The notes under the pieces were generated by a model that saw only the letters and a program-made list of their open reading frames with translations, ran no database searches and had not been told where the DNA came from. 23,405 bases of DNA from an uncultured Clostridia bacterium. GTDB lineage: Bacteria > Bacillota > Clostridia > Oscillospirales > Oscillospiraceae. A program made the position numbers and the translations under genes. Numbering within the stretch: the stretch's first letter is position 1; each line of letters opens with the position of its first letter. Where the stretch lies: assembly GCA_945918815.1 (NCBI GenBank), contig CAMEIU010000007.1, positions 1 to 23,405 of the forward strand, written 5' to 3'. Positions 21,069-23,405 of the stretch are shown here, in pieces.

Positions 21069-23405
21069 ATGGCAAGAGAACTGCCGAAGGTCTACGATCC
21101 GAAGATCGTGGAAGATGAAATTTACAAAATTTGGATGGAAAACGACTGCTTCAAGGCGGAGCCGGACCCCGACAAGAAGCCCTTCTCCATCGTTATGCCG
21201 CCCCCCAACGTCACAGGTCAGCTGCATATGGGCCACGCCTTGGACGCCACCTTGCAGGACATCCTGACCCGCTTCAAGCGGATGCAGGGCTATTCCGCCC
21301 TGTGGCTGCCCGGCACGGACCACGCCGGTATCGCCACTCAGATCAAGGTGGAAGAAAACCTGAGAGTGGAAGAAGGCCTGACCCGCTACGACCTGGGCCG
21401 TGAGAAATTCCTGGAGCGAGTCTGGGACTGGAAGAACAAGTACGGCGACCGCATCGTCAAGCAGCAGATGAAGCTGGGCGCTTCCTGCGACTGGAGCCGC
21501 AGCCGCTTCACCATGGACGAGGGCTGCTCCCAGGCTGTCCGGGAGACCTTCTGCGAGCTGTACGACAAGGGCCTCATTTATAAGGGCAGCCGCATCATCA
21601 ACTGGTGCCCCCACTGCCTGACGGCCCTGTCCGACGCCGAGGTGGAGTATGCCGACAAGCCGGGTCACCTGTGGCATATGCGCTATCCTCTGTCCGATGG
21701 CTCCGGCCGCTATCTGGTGGTGGCCACCACCCGTCCCGAGACCATGATGGGCGATACCGGCGTGGCCGTGAATCCCAACGATGAGCGCTACAAGGACCTG
21801 GTGGGCAAGACCTGCATCCTGCCCATCATGAACCGCGAAATCCCCATTGTGGCCGACGAATACGTGGAAATGGACTTCGGCACTGGCTGCGTGAAGATGA
21901 CTCCGGCCCACGACCCCAACGACTTTGAGGTCGGCCTCCGGCACAACCTGGAGACCATCCGCGTCCTCGACGACGACGGCACTATCAACGAAAACGGCGG
22001 CAAGTACCAGGGCATGGACCGCTACGAGTGCCGTAAGGCTGTGGTGGCCGATCTGGAAGAAATGGGTCTCATGGAAAAGATCGAGCCCTATTCCCATAAC
22101 GTGGGCACCTGCTACCGCTGCCACAACGATGTGGAGCCTCTGATCTCCGCCCAGTGGTTTGTGAAGATGGACCCCCTGGCCAAGGCCGCCATTGAGGTAG
22201 TCAAGGACGGCCGCATCAAGTTTGTCCCTGAGCGGTTCACCAAGACCTATCTCAACTGGATGGAAAACGTCCACGATTGGTGCATCTCCCGGCAGCTCTG
22301 GTGGGGCCATCAGATTCCCGCCTGGTACTGCGACGAGTGCGGCCACATCAACGTGTCCCGGGAAGATCCGACCCTGTGCGAAAAGTGCGGCTGCACCAAG
22401 CTGACCCGGGAAGAGGATGTGCTGGATACCTGGTTCTCCTCCGCCTTGTGGCCCTTCTCCACCATGGGCTGGCCCGAGCAGACCAAGGATCTCGAGTACT
22501 GGTATCCCACCAGCGTCATGGTCACCGGCTATGATATCATCTTCTTCTGGGTGGCCCGCATGATCTTCTCCGGCATGGAGCAGATGCAGGAAGAGCCATT
22601 CCACACGGTGTTCATCCACGGCCTGGTCCGGGACGACAAGGGCCGCAAGATGTCTAAGTCTCTCGGCAACGGCATCGATCCCTTGGAGATGGCCGAAAAA
22701 TACGGCGCCGACGCCCTGCGCTTCAACCTGATCACCGGTAACAGCCCTGGCAACGATATGCGCTTCTATGTGGAGAAGTGCGAGGCTATGCGAAACTTTG
22801 CCAATAAGATCTGGAACGCCAGCCGCTATGTGCTCATGAACCTGACCATCGAGAAGAACGAGCTGCCTGACGTCTCCAAGCTGGAGCAGGAGGACAAGTG
22901 GATCTTGTCCAAGCTCAATGACCTGATCAAAGAGGTCACGGAGAATCTGGACAGCTACGAGCTGGGCGTGGCCTCCGCCAAGGTTTACGATTTCATCTGG
23001 GACAACTACTGCGACTGGTATATCGAGCTGACCAAGGCCCGGCTCTACTCTGACAACGAGGAGAGCAAGCAAGTGGCCCAGCAGGTGCTGGTCTATGTGC
23101 TGGATCAGTTCCTCCGTCTGCTGCATCCCTTCATGCCGTTCATCACCGAGGAAATCTGGCAGGCCATTCCCCATGAGGGCCAGTTCCTGATGACTTCCGA
23201 TTGGCCGGTGTACAAGGAAGAGCTGAACTTCCAGGCCGAGGAAGCCGCCATGGAGTCCGTCATGAATGCCATCCGTGCCGTCCGGAACCGCCGCGCTGAC
23301 CTGAACGTGCCGCCCTCCCGCAAAGCGTCTCTCTATGTGGTCACCGAGAAGGAGGATATCTTCCGTCAGGGTGAGGCGTTCATCCAGCGCCTGGCCTACG
23401 CCTCC
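21069..23405 (+). CDS. valS: Valyl-tRNA synthetase, 5' part
   Basis: 779 codons are visible and the frame runs off the window end, so the C-terminal part, including the expected coiled coil, is missing. The class I signatures are HMGH (residues 53-56) and KMSKS (527-531). The editing domain includes VVATTRPETMMGDTGVAVN. Zinc-type cysteines occur in WCPHC and in CDECG with CEKCGC, and the anticodon-binding part begins with ANKIWNASRYVLMNL. It charges tRNA-Val and hydrolyses misacylated Thr. Start ATG 21069 follows AGGAG. The leader T-box with a Val specifier agrees with the assignment. The long ORF on the opposite strand is a shadow. Confidence 0.97.
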   Translation, partial: MARELPKVYDPKIVEDEIYKIWMENDCFKAEPDPDKKPFSIVMPPPNVTGQLHMGHALDATLQDILTRFKRMQGYSALWLPGTDHAGIATQIKVEENLRVEEGLTRYDLGREKFLERVWDWKNKYGDRIVKQQMKLGASCDWSRSRFTMDEGCSQAVRETFCELYDKGLIYKGSRIINWCPHCLTALSDAEVEYADKPGHLWHMRYPLSDGSGRYLVVATTRPETMMGDTGVAVNPNDERYKDLVGKTCILPIMNREIPIVADEYVEMDFGTGCVKMTPAHDPNDFEVGLRHNLETIRVLDDDGTINENGGKYQGMDRYECRKAVVADLEEMGLMEKIEPYSHNVGTCYRCHNDVEPLISAQWFVKMDPLAKAAIEVVKDGRIKFVPERFTKTYLNWMENVHDWCISRQLWWGHQIPAWYCDECGHINVSREDPTLCEKCGCTKLTREEDVLDTWFSSALWPFSTMGWPEQTKDLEYWYPTSVMVTGYDIIFFWVARMIFSGMEQMQEEPFHTVFIHGLVRDDKGRKMSKSLGNGIDPLEMAEKYGADALRFNLITGNSPGNDMRFYVEKCEAMRNFANKIWNASRYVLMNLTIEKNELPDVSKLEQEDKWILSKLNDLIKEVTENLDSYELGVASAKVYDFIWDNYCDWYIELTKARLYSDNEESKQVAQQVLVYVLDQFLRLLHPFMPFITEEIWQAIPHEGQFLMTSDWPVYKEELNFQAEEAAMESVMNAIRAVRNRRADLNVPPSRKASLYVVTEKEDIFRQGEAFIQRLAYAS

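Noticed and set aside
21021..23174. 717-residue ORF on the minus strand
   Set aside because: It lies wholly opposite valS and its leader, is made of low-complexity His/Val/Gly/Leu-rich sequence typical of reverse frames in GC-rich genes, and has no motif.
1..23405. tRNA, rRNA, CRISPR, phage or insertion-sequence genes
   Set aside because: Looked for by eye on both strands; no tRNA-like cloverleaf with CCA end, repeat-spacer array, integrase or transposase was recognised.

Overview
The window is a gene-dense, fairly GC-rich stretch of a chromosome from an endospore-forming member of the Firmicutes. The best guess is a gut Clostridia of the Oscillospiraceae type. Four things support this: an ispH-rpsA fusion gene, the sporulation genes yqfC, yqfD and ylbJ, a T-box in front of valS, and short GGGGCGG hairpin repeats that I recall as common in that family. 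The genus cannot be fixed from this sequence. All of the long antisense ORFs are shadows of real genes.

Layout. (1) Positions 2-3830, plus strand: the 3' end of an HI0933/BaiN-type flavoprotein, then cmk, plsC and an ispH-S1 fusion, tightly packed with overlapping ends and closed by a strong intrinsic terminator. (2) Positions 3962-5291, minus strand: ylbJ (spoVV), followed by a 69-residue Cys-rich small protein. (3) Positions 5380-10246, plus strand: yqfC, yqfD, phoH, ybeY, era, a 34-codon yqzL and recO. This is the classical sporulation/ribosome-maturation/repair cluster, here without the dgkA and cdd genes that lie between ybeY and era in Bacillus. (4) Positions 10255-10609: a nested palindromic, MITE-like intergenic element. 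(5) Positions 10743-12464: a membrane-anchored leucine-rich-repeat protein behind a perfect consensus sigma-A promoter. (6) Positions 12582-14305: a BlaI-type repressor and an M56 (BlaR1-like) membrane protease whose extracellular part is not a penicillin-binding domain. (7) Positions 14463-16838: mutS2. (8) Positions 17061-17321: an HPr-like protein with Tyr at position 15 and Ser at position 46, so it is Crh-like and not a normal PTS carrier. (9) Positions 17388-20761: uvrC, rsmD, coaD and a coiled-coil protein. (10) Positions 20768-23405: promoter, Val-specific T-box leader and the 5' part of valS.

How the genes fit together. Most are housekeeping genes for lipid and isoprenoid precursors, nucleotides, CoA, translation, ribosome maturation and DNA repair. 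A sporulation set lies around the divergent ylbJ/yqfCD intergenic region. The less ordinary parts are the probable independent expression of S1 from inside the ispH fusion, the BlaI/M56 pair with an unrecognised sensor region, the Crh-like protein, the LRR surface protein and the palindromic element. I see no phage, insertion sequence, CRISPR, tRNA or rRNA.
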